Assembly: GCA_905203645.1 (NCBI GenBank)
Contig: CAJKWP010000001.1
Span: forward strand, 1 to 46,364
Origin: an uncultured Christensenella sp.
Lineage (GTDB): Bacteria > Bacillota > Clostridia > Christensenellales > UBA1242
Direction of reading: 5' to 3'
Length of the DNA: 46,364 nt
Below, in pieces: positions 33,733 to 41,301 of this stretch (positions within the stretch are counted from its first letter, which is position 1; each line of letters starts with the position of its first letter). The notes beneath the pieces were generated by a model that saw nothing but the letters and a program-made list of their open reading frames with translations, ran no database searches and was not told the origin of the DNA. A program made the position numbers and the translations under genes.

Positions 33733-34905
33733 ATGGGAAACAGAATTTATCTTGATAATGCGGCAACAACTATGATGTCTGCCGAAGTATTAAACGAAAT
33801 GATGCCATGTTTTTCTGCTGTATATGGCAATGCCAGCAGTGTCCACTCTTTTGGAAGGGAAGCATGTGCAATTGTTGATCGTGCAAGGGACAGGGTTGCA
33901 AAGGCAATCAATGCAAAAAGCAATGAAATTTATTTTACAAGCGGTGGAAGTGAAGCAAACTCTTGGGCAATAAAAGGTCTTGCGCATGCTTATTCTTACA
34001 AGGGCAAACATATCATTACAAGTTCTATTGAACACGAAAGTGTTTTGAACAGTTTGCATCAACTTGAAAAAGAAGGTTTTGAAGTGACATATTTGCCAGT
34101 TGACAAAAACGGCATTGTTTCACTTGCATCACTTATGCACAACATAAGAAAAGATACAATTTTGATATCTATTATGTCTGTTAACAACGAAGTTGGAACA
34201 ATACAAAATATAAAAGCTATTGGAAAAACCGCACACGAAAAAGACATTTTGTTCCACACTGACGCTGTTCAAGCACTTGGTTCTTTGAAAATCGATGTTG
34301 AAGAAATGGAAATTGATGCAATGAGTATGTCAGCACACAAAATTTATGGACCAAAAGGCATCGGTGCATTGTATCTTAAAAATGGAATACAAATTGAAAA
34401 TTTGATTTGCGGTGGAAATCAAGAACGTAAAAAACGTGGCGGAACACTTGATGTTCCAGCTATTGCAGGATTTGGAAAAGCAACTGAAATTGCTTGCAGA
34501 GATCTGTTTGTAAATCAACAAAAACTCAAAACAATAAAACATTATTTCATTTCTCAAGTTATGGAAAAAATACCTTATACAAGTTTGAACGGACATCCAC
34601 AACAAAGTATTGCTGGAACAGTAAATATGTCTTTTGAAATGGCAGAAGGTGAATCAATAATGATGCTTCTTGACTTGGAGGGTATTGCTGTTTCGACTGG
34701 TTCGGCTTGTACATCAGGTTCATTGGAACCTTCACACGTGTTAAAAGCTATGGGACTTGAAGAAGAAGTGGCACAAAGTTCGATAAGATTTTCATTCCCA
34801 AAATCAATAACAAAGGATGAAGTCAACTGCGTTGTAGACGTTCTTGCAAAAGTCGTAAGCAAACTTAGAAGTGTATCCCCAATGAGTGCAAGGAGGAAAA
34901 AATAA
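33733..34905 (+). CDS. iscS: Cysteine desulfurase (NifS/IscS family)
   Basis: PLP enzyme that removes sulfur from cysteine for Fe-S cluster and other thio-cofactor synthesis. N-terminal YLDNAATT, PLP lysine K203 in SAHKIYGPKG and the catalytic loop cysteine C326 in STGSACTSGS identify the class I NifS/IscS type. 390 residues. AAAGGA precedes the ATG. The stop overlaps the start of the U-type scaffold gene by one base, the compact two-gene layout common in Clostridia. Whether to call it IscS or NifS is a matter of convention. Confidence 0.94.
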   Translation: MGNRIYLDNAATTMMSAEVLNEMMPCFSAVYGNASSVHSFGREACAIVDRARDRVAKAINAKSNEIYFTSGGSEANSWAIKGLAHAYSYKGKHIITSSIEHESVLNSLHQLEKEGFEVTYLPVDKNGIVSLASLMHNIRKDTILISIMSVNNEVGTIQNIKAIGKTAHEKDILFHTDAVQALGSLKIDVEEMEIDAMSMSAHKIYGPKGIGALYLKNGIQIENLICGGNQERKKRGGTLDVPAIAGFGKATEIACRDLFVNQQKLKTIKHYFISQVMEKIPYTSLNGHPQQSIAGTVNMSFEMAEGESIMMLLDLEGIAVSTGSACTSGSLEPSHVLKAMGLEEEVAQSSIRFSFPKSITKDEVNCVVDVLAKVVSKLRSVSPMSARRKK

Positions 34906-35297
34906 TGTATAACGACAACGTAATTTCAATTTTCAAAGAATTCAAAAATGTCGGCACAATACAAGGTGCTAACGGAGTGGGAAAAGTATCTGATCCAGTA
35001 TGCGGTGATGTTGTAAAATTGTACTTGAAGATAAATGAAGATGGCATTATTCAAGATGCCAAATTTAAGGCATACGGATGTGTAGGCACACTTGCTTCTA
35101 TGTCAGTTGCAACCGATCTTTTGAAAAGAAAAACAATAACTGAAGCATTGGATATCAAAAATGAACATATTGACAAACAGCTTGGCGGTTTGCCAACCCA
35201 AAAATCTTATTGTGCTGATTTGGCAGAAAAGTCGATTCACGCAAGTATTGAAGATTATTATAAAAGAATAGAAAAATTGCAAAAAGAAGAAAACTAA
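34905..35297 (+). CDS. iscU: Iron-sulfur cluster scaffold IscU/NifU-like
   Basis: Scaffold on which Fe-S clusters are assembled. Three ligand cysteines are in place: C33 in PVCGD (with conserved D35), C59 in YGCVGT and C103 in KSYCADL. 130 residues, a stand-alone U-domain as in Clostridia (no C-terminal NifU domain). ATG overlaps the desulfurase stop, with AGGAGG upstream. A terminator follows. Confidence 0.94.
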   Translation: MYNDNVISIFKEFKNVGTIQGANGVGKVSDPVCGDVVKLYLKINEDGIIQDAKFKAYGCVGTLASMSVATDLLKRKTITEALDIKNEHIDKQLGGLPTQKSYCADLAEKSIHASIEDYYKRIEKLQKEEN

Positions 35298-35310
35298 TTG
35301 CATACATAAT

Positions 35311-35337
35311 AAAGGGCGACAAGCTCTTTATTTTTTT
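35311..35337 (+). terminator. Terminator of the Fe-S assembly operon
   Basis: Seven-pair stem (35311-35317 with 35323-35329, one G-U), 5-nt loop, then a T run. Confidence 0.7.
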
Positions 35338-35343
35338 GTATTT

Positions 35344-35352
35344 TTTGTCGAA
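35344..35352 (+). promoter_or_regulatory. Perfect Spo0A-box sequence upstream of a small membrane-protein gene
   Basis: TTTGTCGAA, identical to the consensus 0A box, lies 33 bp before the small gene at 35385. No clean sigma-A promoter is visible in the 47 bp after the preceding terminator, so activation or a different promoter type is possible. Nine-base matches can occur by chance. Confidence 0.35.
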
Positions 35353-35384
35353 TTTTACACATACTATTTTCAGGGAGGTAACCG

Positions 35385-35549
35385 ATGATGAAAGAAAGTA
35401 TGTTGTTTGGTTTGGCTGTGGGAATGGTTGCTGGCGCACTTTTGTTCAAACATTGCGATTCGTGCAAAGATGTTGTAAACAAAGGTGAAAATGCGATAAA
35501 AAAAGAAATCGAAAACATGACTGGTTCAAAAAAGAAAGCAGCAAAATAG
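35385..35549 (+). CDS. Small single-helix membrane protein (54 aa)
   Basis: Short gene with a strong GGGAGG six bases before ATG 35385 and its own terminator. The product has one hydrophobic segment (residues about 5-20, LFGLAVGMVAGALLF). A Cys-containing turn KHCDSCKD is followed by a basic amphipathic tail rich in Lys, including NAIKKEIENM. The layout resembles small YtxH-like envelope proteins, but I do not claim membership. The CxxC-like HCDSC motif just outside the helix is notable. A perfect Spo0A box lies upstream. Confidence 0.75.
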   Translation: MMKESMLFGLAVGMVAGALLFKHCDSCKDVVNKGENAIKKEIENMTGSKKKAAK

Positions 35550-35566
35550 TTTGAATATCTTTTGTG

Positions 35567-35592
35567 AAAAACGGGGGAATACCCGTTTTTTG
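35567..35592 (+). terminator. Terminator of the 54-aa gene
   Basis: Nine-pair stem (35567-35575 with 35582-35590), 6-nt loop, T run. Confidence 0.8.
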
Positions 35593-35630
35593 CGTTTTTG
35601 TGTAAACCATGTTTAAAAGTGTTAAAATAT

Positions 35631-35660
35631 TTGACACAAAAATCGCAAAATGGTTATAAT
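35631..35660 (+). promoter_or_regulatory. Promoter of ruvX
   Basis: TTGACA (35631-35636), 18-bp spacer, TATAAT (35655-35660), 22 bp before the TTG start. Confidence 0.75.
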
Positions 35661-35681
35661 AAAACAAATAGGAGAAAAAGT

Positions 35682-36095
35682 TTGAAAGGTAAAGCAATGG
35701 GAATAGATTATGGCTCGGTACGAATTGGTATTGCCATGTCCGATCCGTTGCGTATAATTTCAAGTCCTTTTGAAACCTATGTGCGCAAAAATATTGATGC
35801 TGATGTTGATTATATTTTGGGTCTTGTCAAAACAAACAATGTTACTACAATTGTTTTTGGAATGCCATTGAATATGGACGGTACCCAAAGTGACACAGGT
35901 ATCGCTGTAAAAGAGTTTGCTCAAAAAATAGCTGAAGGATGCGACTGCGAAATAATCTTTCAGGACGAAAGATTAAGTTCAGTCGAAGCAGAAGAAATTT
36001 TGATACAGGCAAACATAAAAAGGGAGCAGCGTAAGGCAATGATTGACAAAATAGCAGCACAAATAATTTTGCAATCTTTTTTGGAGAGGAGTTAA
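35682..36095 (+). CDS. ruvX: Putative pre-16S rRNA nuclease / Holliday-junction resolvase-like YqgF
   Basis: RNase H-fold protein (YqgF/YrrK). Relatives process the 5' end of pre-16S rRNA or were proposed to resolve Holliday junctions. The motif MGIDYGSVRIGIAMSDP with the conserved DxG, FGMPLNMDGT, and DERLSS with acidic residues are present. About 137 residues from the TTG at 35682, which has GGAG seven bases upstream; an ATG at 35697 is an alternative. Followed after one base by the DUF1292 gene, as in the B. subtilis yrrK-yrzB pair. Confidence 0.92.
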   Translation: MKGKAMGIDYGSVRIGIAMSDPLRIISSPFETYVRKNIDADVDYILGLVKTNNVTTIVFGMPLNMDGTQSDTGIAVKEFAQKIAEGCDCEIIFQDERLSSVEAEEILIQANIKREQRKAMIDKIAAQIILQSFLERS

Positions 36096-36096
36096 A

Positions 36097-36426
36097 ATGG
36101 AAAAAGAAAAAGAACAAGAAGCAGTTAATATTTTGGATGTTTTGTTGGATGAAAACAATGATAAACCAATAACACTTTATGATGAAAATGAAAAAGCAGT
36201 AAGGTTTGACCAAGTGGCAATTATTCCATTGGATGAGCAATTGTATGCTATATTGAAACCAATCGATGAAATGGAAGGTGTCGCTGACGACGAAGCAATA
36301 GTATTTTTGGTTGAAGAAGACGAAGATGGAGATGCTGAATTGGTTGTTGAATCTGACGAGGCAAAAGCAATGAAAGTTTTTGATGAATATTACAAATTGC
36401 TTGATGAAGCAGAAAAAAAAGATTAG
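36097..36426 (+). CDS. DUF1292 family acidic protein (YrzB-like)
   Basis: 109 residues, strongly acidic, with the family pattern ITLYDENEKAVRFDQVAIIPLDEQLYAILKP and a Glu/Asp-rich second half. The function of the family is unknown. It sits one base after ruvX with GGAG upstream, the standard ruvX-yrzB arrangement of Firmicutes, so it was probably called correctly despite low sequence complexity. Confidence 0.9.
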   Translation: MEKEKEQEAVNILDVLLDENNDKPITLYDENEKAVRFDQVAIIPLDEQLYAILKPIDEMEGVADDEAIVFLVEEDEDGDAELVVESDEAKAMKVFDEYYKLLDEAEKKD

Positions 36427-36498
36427 TGCATGCATAATATAAACCAAACTGCGCAAAATATCTTTACAAGGTTAAAACCTTGGAGGAGGTAAAAAACT

Positions 36499-36642
36499 AT
36501 GTTTGGTAAGAACAAAAAGAATGCAGAAAAAAGAACAAGAAGTACAACTACTTCAAAGGCTCGTTCTGCTGAAGCCGCTTCTGAAGTAAACAACAGTTGT
36601 TCGGGAAAGGCTAAAAGAACTACAAAAAATTGTTCTAGATAG
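36499..36642 (+). CDS. Small Lys/Arg/Ser/Cys-rich protein (47 aa)
   Basis: Short open frame with one of the strongest ribosome-binding sites in the window (GGAGGAGGT, eight bases before the ATG) and a strong terminator right after. The product starts MFGKNKKNAEKRTRSTTTSK and ends NNSCSGKAKRTTKNCSR. It is highly basic, has no hydrophobic segment and has two cysteines in the C-terminal third. No family recognised. The expression signals argue that it is real and highly translated. It could bind nucleic acid or metal, but nothing proves that. Confidence 0.7.
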   Translation: MFGKNKKNAEKRTRSTTTSKARSAEAASEVNNSCSGKAKRTTKNCSR

Positions 36643-36652
36643 TTTTTTAAGC

Positions 36653-36692
36653 AAAAATTCACACCAAATCATATTGGTGTGAATTTTTTTTT
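36653..36692. terminator. Shared convergent terminator
   Basis: Fifteen-pair stem (36653-36667 with 36674-36688), 6-nt loop, T run to 36692. It ends the 47-aa gene; the A run on the left also lets it serve the minus-strand lipoprotein gene. Confidence 0.9.
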
Positions 36693-36701
36693 CATGATAA
36701 G

Positions 36702-37715
36702 TTATGCATTGAGTTCTGCTATGACTTCTTCCGCAAAACTGTTGTCAACAATATCTTCAAATTTGACTCTGTTTTTAAGTTCCCCAGCATTCATCATAAC
36801 TGTTTGCAAATAATCAAGTGCACTTTCTTTCATAACGGGTGTCGTATTCCATGCGTCAACTGCGATATAACTTTTGATTGAAGTTACTATCGAAGAACGT
36901 GAACTTGCAGTAAATGATGGCTCTAAAGCATCTGCTATTTGGTCAACAGTTGCAGTTGTCAAAAATCTGTAACCACGAATAACCGCTTTCAAGAAGGATT
37001 TGATTTTTGCTGGATTTTTTTGCAAATATTTTTGGTTTGCCATAAAGCAGGTGTATGGGATTTCACCACTTTCTTGACCAACACTTGCAACAATATGTCC
37101 TTTGCCTTGTGCAACCAAATCGCTTGCAGTTGGTTCAAACAATGTGCAATATTGAGCTTCGGTCGAATCATAAACACTTGCAGTAAGATTGAATTCAACG
37201 TCAGTACGCAAGTTTACTTGATCAGCGCCAGTACCAATTTGCAAACCAGCGATTTGTTCTATGACATATTGAAGTGTCATAGCGGGAACACCGCCACGTC
37301 TGCCACCAATAACAGTTTTTCCAATCAAATCTGTCCATTGGAAGTTGTTTGTGTCTGTTTTGCAAACCAAGAATGAACCATCACGTTTGGTCAGTTGCCC
37401 AAAAATTTTTGGTTGGTTTAAAGTTTCACCATTTGCAACGTATACCGCAGTTTCAGGTCCAAGCAGTGCGACATCCGCTTCGCCACTCAACAGGGCAGTC
37501 ATCGAATTGTTTGATCCACCACCGTTGGTCAATTTGATTTTCAAACCTTCCTGTTCAAAGTATCCAAGATTTATTGCTACGTACAAGGGGGCGTAGAAGA
37601 TACTGTGAGTGGTTTCATTCAGCCTGATAACATTGTCGTCTTTCTTGCATCCTACAATGCCAAAAGAAAAAAATGTCAAAATCAGCGCCAAAATTATTGT
37701 TGTTAATTTTTTCAT
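36702..37715 (-). CDS. ABC transporter substrate-binding lipoprotein (NitT/TauT/SsuA-type)
   Basis: Extracytoplasmic solute-binding protein, 337 residues. The signal peptide MKKLTTIILALILTFFSFG ends in the lipobox IVGC, so C23 would be lipidated. The mature domain has the NMT1/SsuA pattern: HSIFYAPLYVAINLGYFEQEGL, ALLSGEADVALLGPE and GKTVIGGRRGGVPAM. Substrates in this family include nitrate, taurine, sulfonates, riboflavin and thiamine precursors; none can be chosen here. Start at 37715 with AAGGAG on the minus strand; an upstream ATG is rejected. No permease or ATPase gene is nearby, so it is an orphan. Confidence 0.9.
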   Translation of the reverse strand: MKKLTTIILALILTFFSFGIVGCKKDDNVIRLNETTHSIFYAPLYVAINLGYFEQEGLKIKLTNGGGSNNSMTALLSGEADVALLGPETAVYVANGETLNQPKIFGQLTKRDGSFLVCKTDTNNFQWTDLIGKTVIGGRRGGVPAMTLQYVIEQIAGLQIGTGADQVNLRTDVEFNLTASVYDSTEAQYCTLFEPTASDLVAQGKGHIVASVGQESGEIPYTCFMANQKYLQKNPAKIKSFLKAVIRGYRFLTTATVDQIADALEPSFTASSRSSIVTSIKSYIAVDAWNTTPVMKESALDYLQTVMMNAGELKNRVKFEDIVDNSFAEEVIAELNA

Positions 37716-37826
37716 GCAGTTTTCTCCTTTATCATAAGTCAGTGTATGATTTTGGCATATTTTGTGTGAATCATGCATAATGCAATGGTATAAAACAAAA
37801 AATTTTAATTATTTTTAAATTAACAC

Positions 37827-37855
37827 TTGAAATATGGATTATTATTTGATATAAT
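37827..37855 (+). promoter_or_regulatory. Promoter of the 79-aa membrane protein gene
   Basis: TTGAAA (37827-37832), 17-bp spacer, TATAAT (37850-37855), 25 bp before the ATG. Confidence 0.7.
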
Positions 37856-37880
37856 TTTTAAGACTATAAAGGAGTGAAGT

Positions 37881-38120
37881 ATGAATTTGATACTTGGAAC
37901 CAATACTTTGATTGATTTTTTGTCACAAGAACTTGTAATAGTAGGTATCTGTCTTGCGGCAGTAGGAGTAGCTTTTGCTTTGCTTGCAAAACGAATTGCT
38001 AAAGTTGTAAGAAAATCAAGTGAAATACAACCAACGGATACAGTTATGCTTGGCTTTAAAGCTTTTGGTCTTGTATGTATTGTTGTTGCACTTTTGTTGA
38101 TAATTTTTGCAATAAACTGA
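37881..38120 (+). CDS. Small two-helix membrane protein (79 aa)
   Basis: Family not recognised. Two hydrophobic segments (about residues 17-36 and 57-78) flank a basic loop LAKRIAKVVRKSSEIQPTD. AAGGAG lies before the ATG, a good promoter is upstream and a terminator follows, so this is a complete single-gene unit. It looks like a small housekeeping membrane protein or a subunit-like accessory; nothing in its neighbours assigns a role. Confidence 0.75.
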   Translation: MNLILGTNTLIDFLSQELVIVGICLAAVGVAFALLAKRIAKVVRKSSEIQPTDTVMLGFKAFGLVCIVVALLLIIFAIN

Positions 38121-38137
38121 AAACCAATGATTTTGGG

Positions 38138-38166
38138 AAACACAGGTGAGAATGCCTGTGTTTTTT
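38138..38166 (+). terminator. Terminator of the 79-aa gene
   Basis: Nine-pair stem (38138-38146 with 38155-38163), 8-nt loop, T run. Confidence 0.8.
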
Positions 38167-38171
38167 GTTTG

Positions 38172-38199
38172 TAAAAAAAGTATTCTTAAAAAGAATACT
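38172..38199 (-). terminator. Terminator of rnhA
   Basis: Perfect 9-pair stem (38179-38187 with 38191-38199), 3-nt loop. On the minus strand it is followed by a T run (complement of the A run 38173-38179), 30 bases after the rnhA stop. Confidence 0.8.
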
Positions 38200-38229
38200 C
38201 TTAAAAAAACTTTTTTTGTTATTGATAAA

Positions 38230-38679
38230 TTAAACTTCAGTCTTTCTCAACTTTTCAATTTCGCCACGTGCAAGCATATCGCAAAGATTGTTCATTTGAT
38301 TGTCACTGTGTCCTTTTACTTTGTGCCATGTGACGTTATGGGTGTGGGTGAGTGCAATCAACTTTTGCCAAAGTTCAACGTTTTTAACTGGGTCTTTGCC
38401 TTTTGTTTTCCAATTATTCAAAACCCAAGATGAAATCCAATCTTGCAAAAATGCATTGACAACATAAGCCGAATCGCTGTACAAATCAACGTTGCAAGGT
38501 TGATTCAATGCTTCCAAAGCCTTTATGACTGCCAAAAGTTCCATGCGATTGTTTGTTGTTTGATTTTCGCCACCGCTTAGTCTTTTTTCGGTTCCATTGT
38601 ACAAAAGCACACAAGCCCAGCCACCAAGTCCTGGATTGCCACTGCACGCACCATCGGTGTAAATTTGTATATTTTTCAT
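38230..38679 (-). CDS. rnhA: Ribonuclease HI
   Basis: Endonuclease that cuts the RNA strand of RNA-DNA hybrids. All catalytic residues are present: D9 in IYTDGACSGNPG, E47 in NNRMELLAVI, D69 in YSDSAYVV and D134 in LCDMLA, plus H124 in VKGHS. 149 residues, bacterial type I without an N-terminal hybrid-binding domain. Its start is eight bases from the nucleoside kinase stop on the minus strand, so both are co-transcribed. Confidence 0.96.
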   Translation of the reverse strand: MKNIQIYTDGACSGNPGLGGWACVLLYNGTEKRLSGGENQTTNNRMELLAVIKALEALNQPCNVDLYSDSAYVVNAFLQDWISSWVLNNWKTKGKDPVKNVELWQKLIALTHTHNVTWHKVKGHSDNQMNNLCDMLARGEIEKLRKTEV

Positions 38680-38686
38680 ATTGTGA

Positions 38687-39604
38687 TTATCCTTTTATCC
38701 CTGACAAAAATTCCCATAGCAAACATTCTGGTGGGATGTGGGAAAGGTCCATTTCACAAGCATATTTAAGATCTTGTTCAAGTTGCCTGGAATCCTGTGA
38801 ATTGTCCAAAAGTGGTGGTAAATATTTCTTGTATACAAGTGGTTCAAAATTGTGGGTTGAATCAATAAGAAAATCTGCATTATTTTTGAATGGCTTTATA
38901 AACATTTCTTCACCATCACAAACATTTTTCCACATTTTTATTGTTTGCGAAATCGTTGCACCACGTGTGTAAAAGTCACGGATGCAGCGACGTATTCTGC
39001 GAAGTCTTCTTGCTGGCAGTACGACTTTGTTGTCAATGCAAAAATCTGTGTTGAGGCAAACGTAAACGCGATATAACTGATCTTTATGCTTGTCAATGAT
39101 CGCTGGATTCAAGGCATGTATGCCTTCGATAATCAAAATTCCGCTTTTTGGCACTTTGACGTTATTGTAACCTGTTCTGGTACCTGTGACAAAATCAAAT
39201 TGTGGCAGGAGTGACTGACCATGTTCGATAATTTGGTTTAAAAACTTTTTGAAATAGGGAAGGTCTATGCTGTTTATATTTTCAAAATCATAGTTTCCAT
39301 CAGGCAGAATAGGGGTATCTTCACGATTTATAAAAAAATCATCCATCGAAATAACAAAAGAATGCAATCCTATGTTTTGCAATTTTTGACTTATTATGTT
39401 TGCTGTGGTTGTTTTTCCAGAAGAAGATGGTCCAGAAAGTAAAATAACTTTGATTGATTGTTGATTTTGTATATCCGAAATCAAATCGTCGATTTGATTG
39501 AAATAACCTTGCATGCTTGATGAAACAAGTTCTTGCGGTGAATGGATTCCTTGCATGTTGACAAGATCCAAATCTATACTGCTTTTAACGATATGTTCTT
39601 CCAT
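38687..39604 (-). CDS. Uridine kinase-like nucleoside kinase
   Basis: P-loop kinase of the uridine kinase/phosphoribulokinase family, 305 residues. Walker A GPSSSGKT at 58-65, FVISMDDFF, EGIHALNP and RRLRRIRRCIRDFYTRG are clear. Many clostridial proteins annotated 'nucleoside kinase' carry a long N-terminal ThrRS/TGS-like extension that is missing here; only about 50 residues precede the kinase core. Phosphorylation of uridine or cytidine is likely from the family, unproven. AAGGAC upstream on the minus strand. Confidence 0.87.
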   Translation of the reverse strand: MEEHIVKSSIDLDLVNMQGIHSPQELVSSSMQGYFNQIDDLISDIQNQQSIKVILLSGPSSSGKTTTANIISQKLQNIGLHSFVISMDDFFINREDTPILPDGNYDFENINSIDLPYFKKFLNQIIEHGQSLLPQFDFVTGTRTGYNNVKVPKSGILIIEGIHALNPAIIDKHKDQLYRVYVCLNTDFCIDNKVVLPARRLRRIRRCIRDFYTRGATISQTIKMWKNVCDGEEMFIKPFKNNADFLIDSTHNFEPLVYKKYLPPLLDNSQDSRQLEQDLKYACEMDLSHIPPECLLWEFLSGIKG

Positions 39605-39642
39605 AGTAGTCCTTTTGTTTATTACTTTAAAAGTATATGTAT

Positions 39643-39670
39643 ATTATATCAAAAAATTGATTATAAACAA
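39643..39670 (-). promoter_or_regulatory. Promoter of the nucleoside kinase-rnhA unit
   Basis: Minus-strand TTGTTT (complement of 39665-39670), 16-bp spacer, perfect TATAAT (complement of 39643-39648). Confidence 0.6.
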
Positions 39671-39793
39671 CTAAAATCCGTAATATTTTCAAGATAAAAA
39701 TTATAGAATATTTTATCATTTTATGCCTAGTTTTAATCAAACGCTTTATTTTTGTACTTTTGATAGTAAAATGAAATTGACAAGGAGATGAAA

Positions 39794-41245
39794 ATGATAG
39801 AATTGACTAAATTGCTTCAAGGGATAGATTTTCAAGCAAAAGGGAATATGAAAAACATCGAAATAAAAAATGTATGTTTTAACAGTAAAGAAGTCAAAAG
39901 GGGCTATTTGTTTGTATGTTTGAAAGGCGTAAATACTGATGGACATGAATATTTCCTTGAAGCCGAGAAAAATGGTGCAGTCGCTATCGTTTGTGAACAT
40001 TGGCTAGACAGTGATTTGCCACAAATCTTGGTTGAAAATACAAGAAAGACGTTGGCTCTTCTTTCTGCCAATTTTTATGGCAATCCCGCAAAAAAACTTA
40101 AACTGATCGGTATTACTGGGACAAATGGAAAAACCACCACAACAATGGTAGTAAGGGATATACTTATCCAAAACAACAAAAAGGTTGGTGTTATAGGTAC
40201 ATTGGGTTATTTTATCGACAAAAAGCATTATGTTTGTGATTTGACAACTCCAGACCCGATGCGTTTACATAAAATTTTTTCAATTATGCTTGAAAAGGGT
40301 GTAGAGTACGTTGCCATGGAAGTATCGGCACATGCTATTGCATTGGAAAAAATACATGGATTGGAATTCGTTGTCGGGGCTCTTACAAATATAACTCAAG
40401 ATCATCTTGATTTTTTCAAGACAATGGACAATTACATAAAGACCAAGTTTAAATTTATGACATCGCCAGCACTGAAAACATCTTTGCTTAATGCGGATGA
40501 CGATTCGGTACATTTTTTGGAAAACGATATTTCATTCACTTATGGCATAGTTCAACCATCTGATTGTTTTGCTATGGATTTGTGTTTACAAATGGGCAGA
40601 AGCAGATATATTCTTAATTTGTTTGATAATGTAATAAATATCGACACAAAACTTTCGGGTGTATTTAATGTTTACAATGTATTGCTCGGAAGTGCGATTG
40701 CTTGTATACTGGGGGTTGATACAAAAATTATACAGTTGGCAATTTCCAAGATGAAGCCAGTTGAAGGCAGATATAATGTAATAAATACGAACAACGGAAG
40801 TGTAGTCATTGATTTTGCACACACGCCTGACGGACTTGAAAATATTTTGAAAAGTATAAGGCAAACTTCTAACGCAAAGATTGTAACAGTGTTTGGGTGT
40901 GGTGGCAATCGCGACAATAAAAAAAGACCAATTATGGGAGCAATTGCTGAAAAATACAGCGATTTTTGTTTTGTAACAACTGACAATCCAAGATTTGAGA
41001 ATCCAGACTTGATTGCGGAAGATATTTTGGATGGAATGAAAAACAAAGATGTCGTAGTTGTAGAAAATGATCGTAAAAAAGCAATAATGTTGGCACTTGA
41101 AAAACTTGACAAAAACACGATAGTGGCAGTTTGCGGAAAGGGTGGAGAAAAATATCAAGACATAAATGGTGTAATGTCACCATTCAATGACGTTACAATA
41201 GTAAAAGATTGTTTGAAGGAACTAGGGTTTAAAATATTGAAATAA
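39794..41245 (+). CDS. murE: UDP-N-acetylmuramoyl-tripeptide synthetase (meso-DAP type)
   Basis: Mur ligase that adds the third amino acid to the peptidoglycan stem peptide. ATP-binding GTNGKTTT lies around 109-116, EVSAHA in the centre, and the amino-acid-selecting DNPR begins at D397, the form found in enzymes adding meso-diaminopimelate rather than lysine. About 483 residues. ATG 39794 has AGGAG six bases upstream; the ATG at 39788 abuts that site. murF does not follow. Confidence 0.95.
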   Translation: MIELTKLLQGIDFQAKGNMKNIEIKNVCFNSKEVKRGYLFVCLKGVNTDGHEYFLEAEKNGAVAIVCEHWLDSDLPQILVENTRKTLALLSANFYGNPAKKLKLIGITGTNGKTTTTMVVRDILIQNNKKVGVIGTLGYFIDKKHYVCDLTTPDPMRLHKIFSIMLEKGVEYVAMEVSAHAIALEKIHGLEFVVGALTNITQDHLDFFKTMDNYIKTKFKFMTSPALKTSLLNADDDSVHFLENDISFTYGIVQPSDCFAMDLCLQMGRSRYILNLFDNVINIDTKLSGVFNVYNVLLGSAIACILGVDTKIIQLAISKMKPVEGRYNVINTNNGSVVIDFAHTPDGLENILKSIRQTSNAKIVTVFGCGGNRDNKKRPIMGAIAEKYSDFCFVTTDNPRFENPDLIAEDILDGMKNKDVVVVENDRKKAIMLALEKLDKNTIVAVCGKGGEKYQDINGVMSPFNDVTIVKDCLKELGFKILK

Positions 41246-41301
41246 TGTTCAAATAAATATTTTAAATTTGCACAGCATATTTATAGTACATGGAGAAATA
41301 A

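Noticed and set aside
35845..36456. 203-codon antisense frame over ruvX and the DUF1292 gene
   Set aside because: Phe/Cys-rich shadow of two real genes without start signals.
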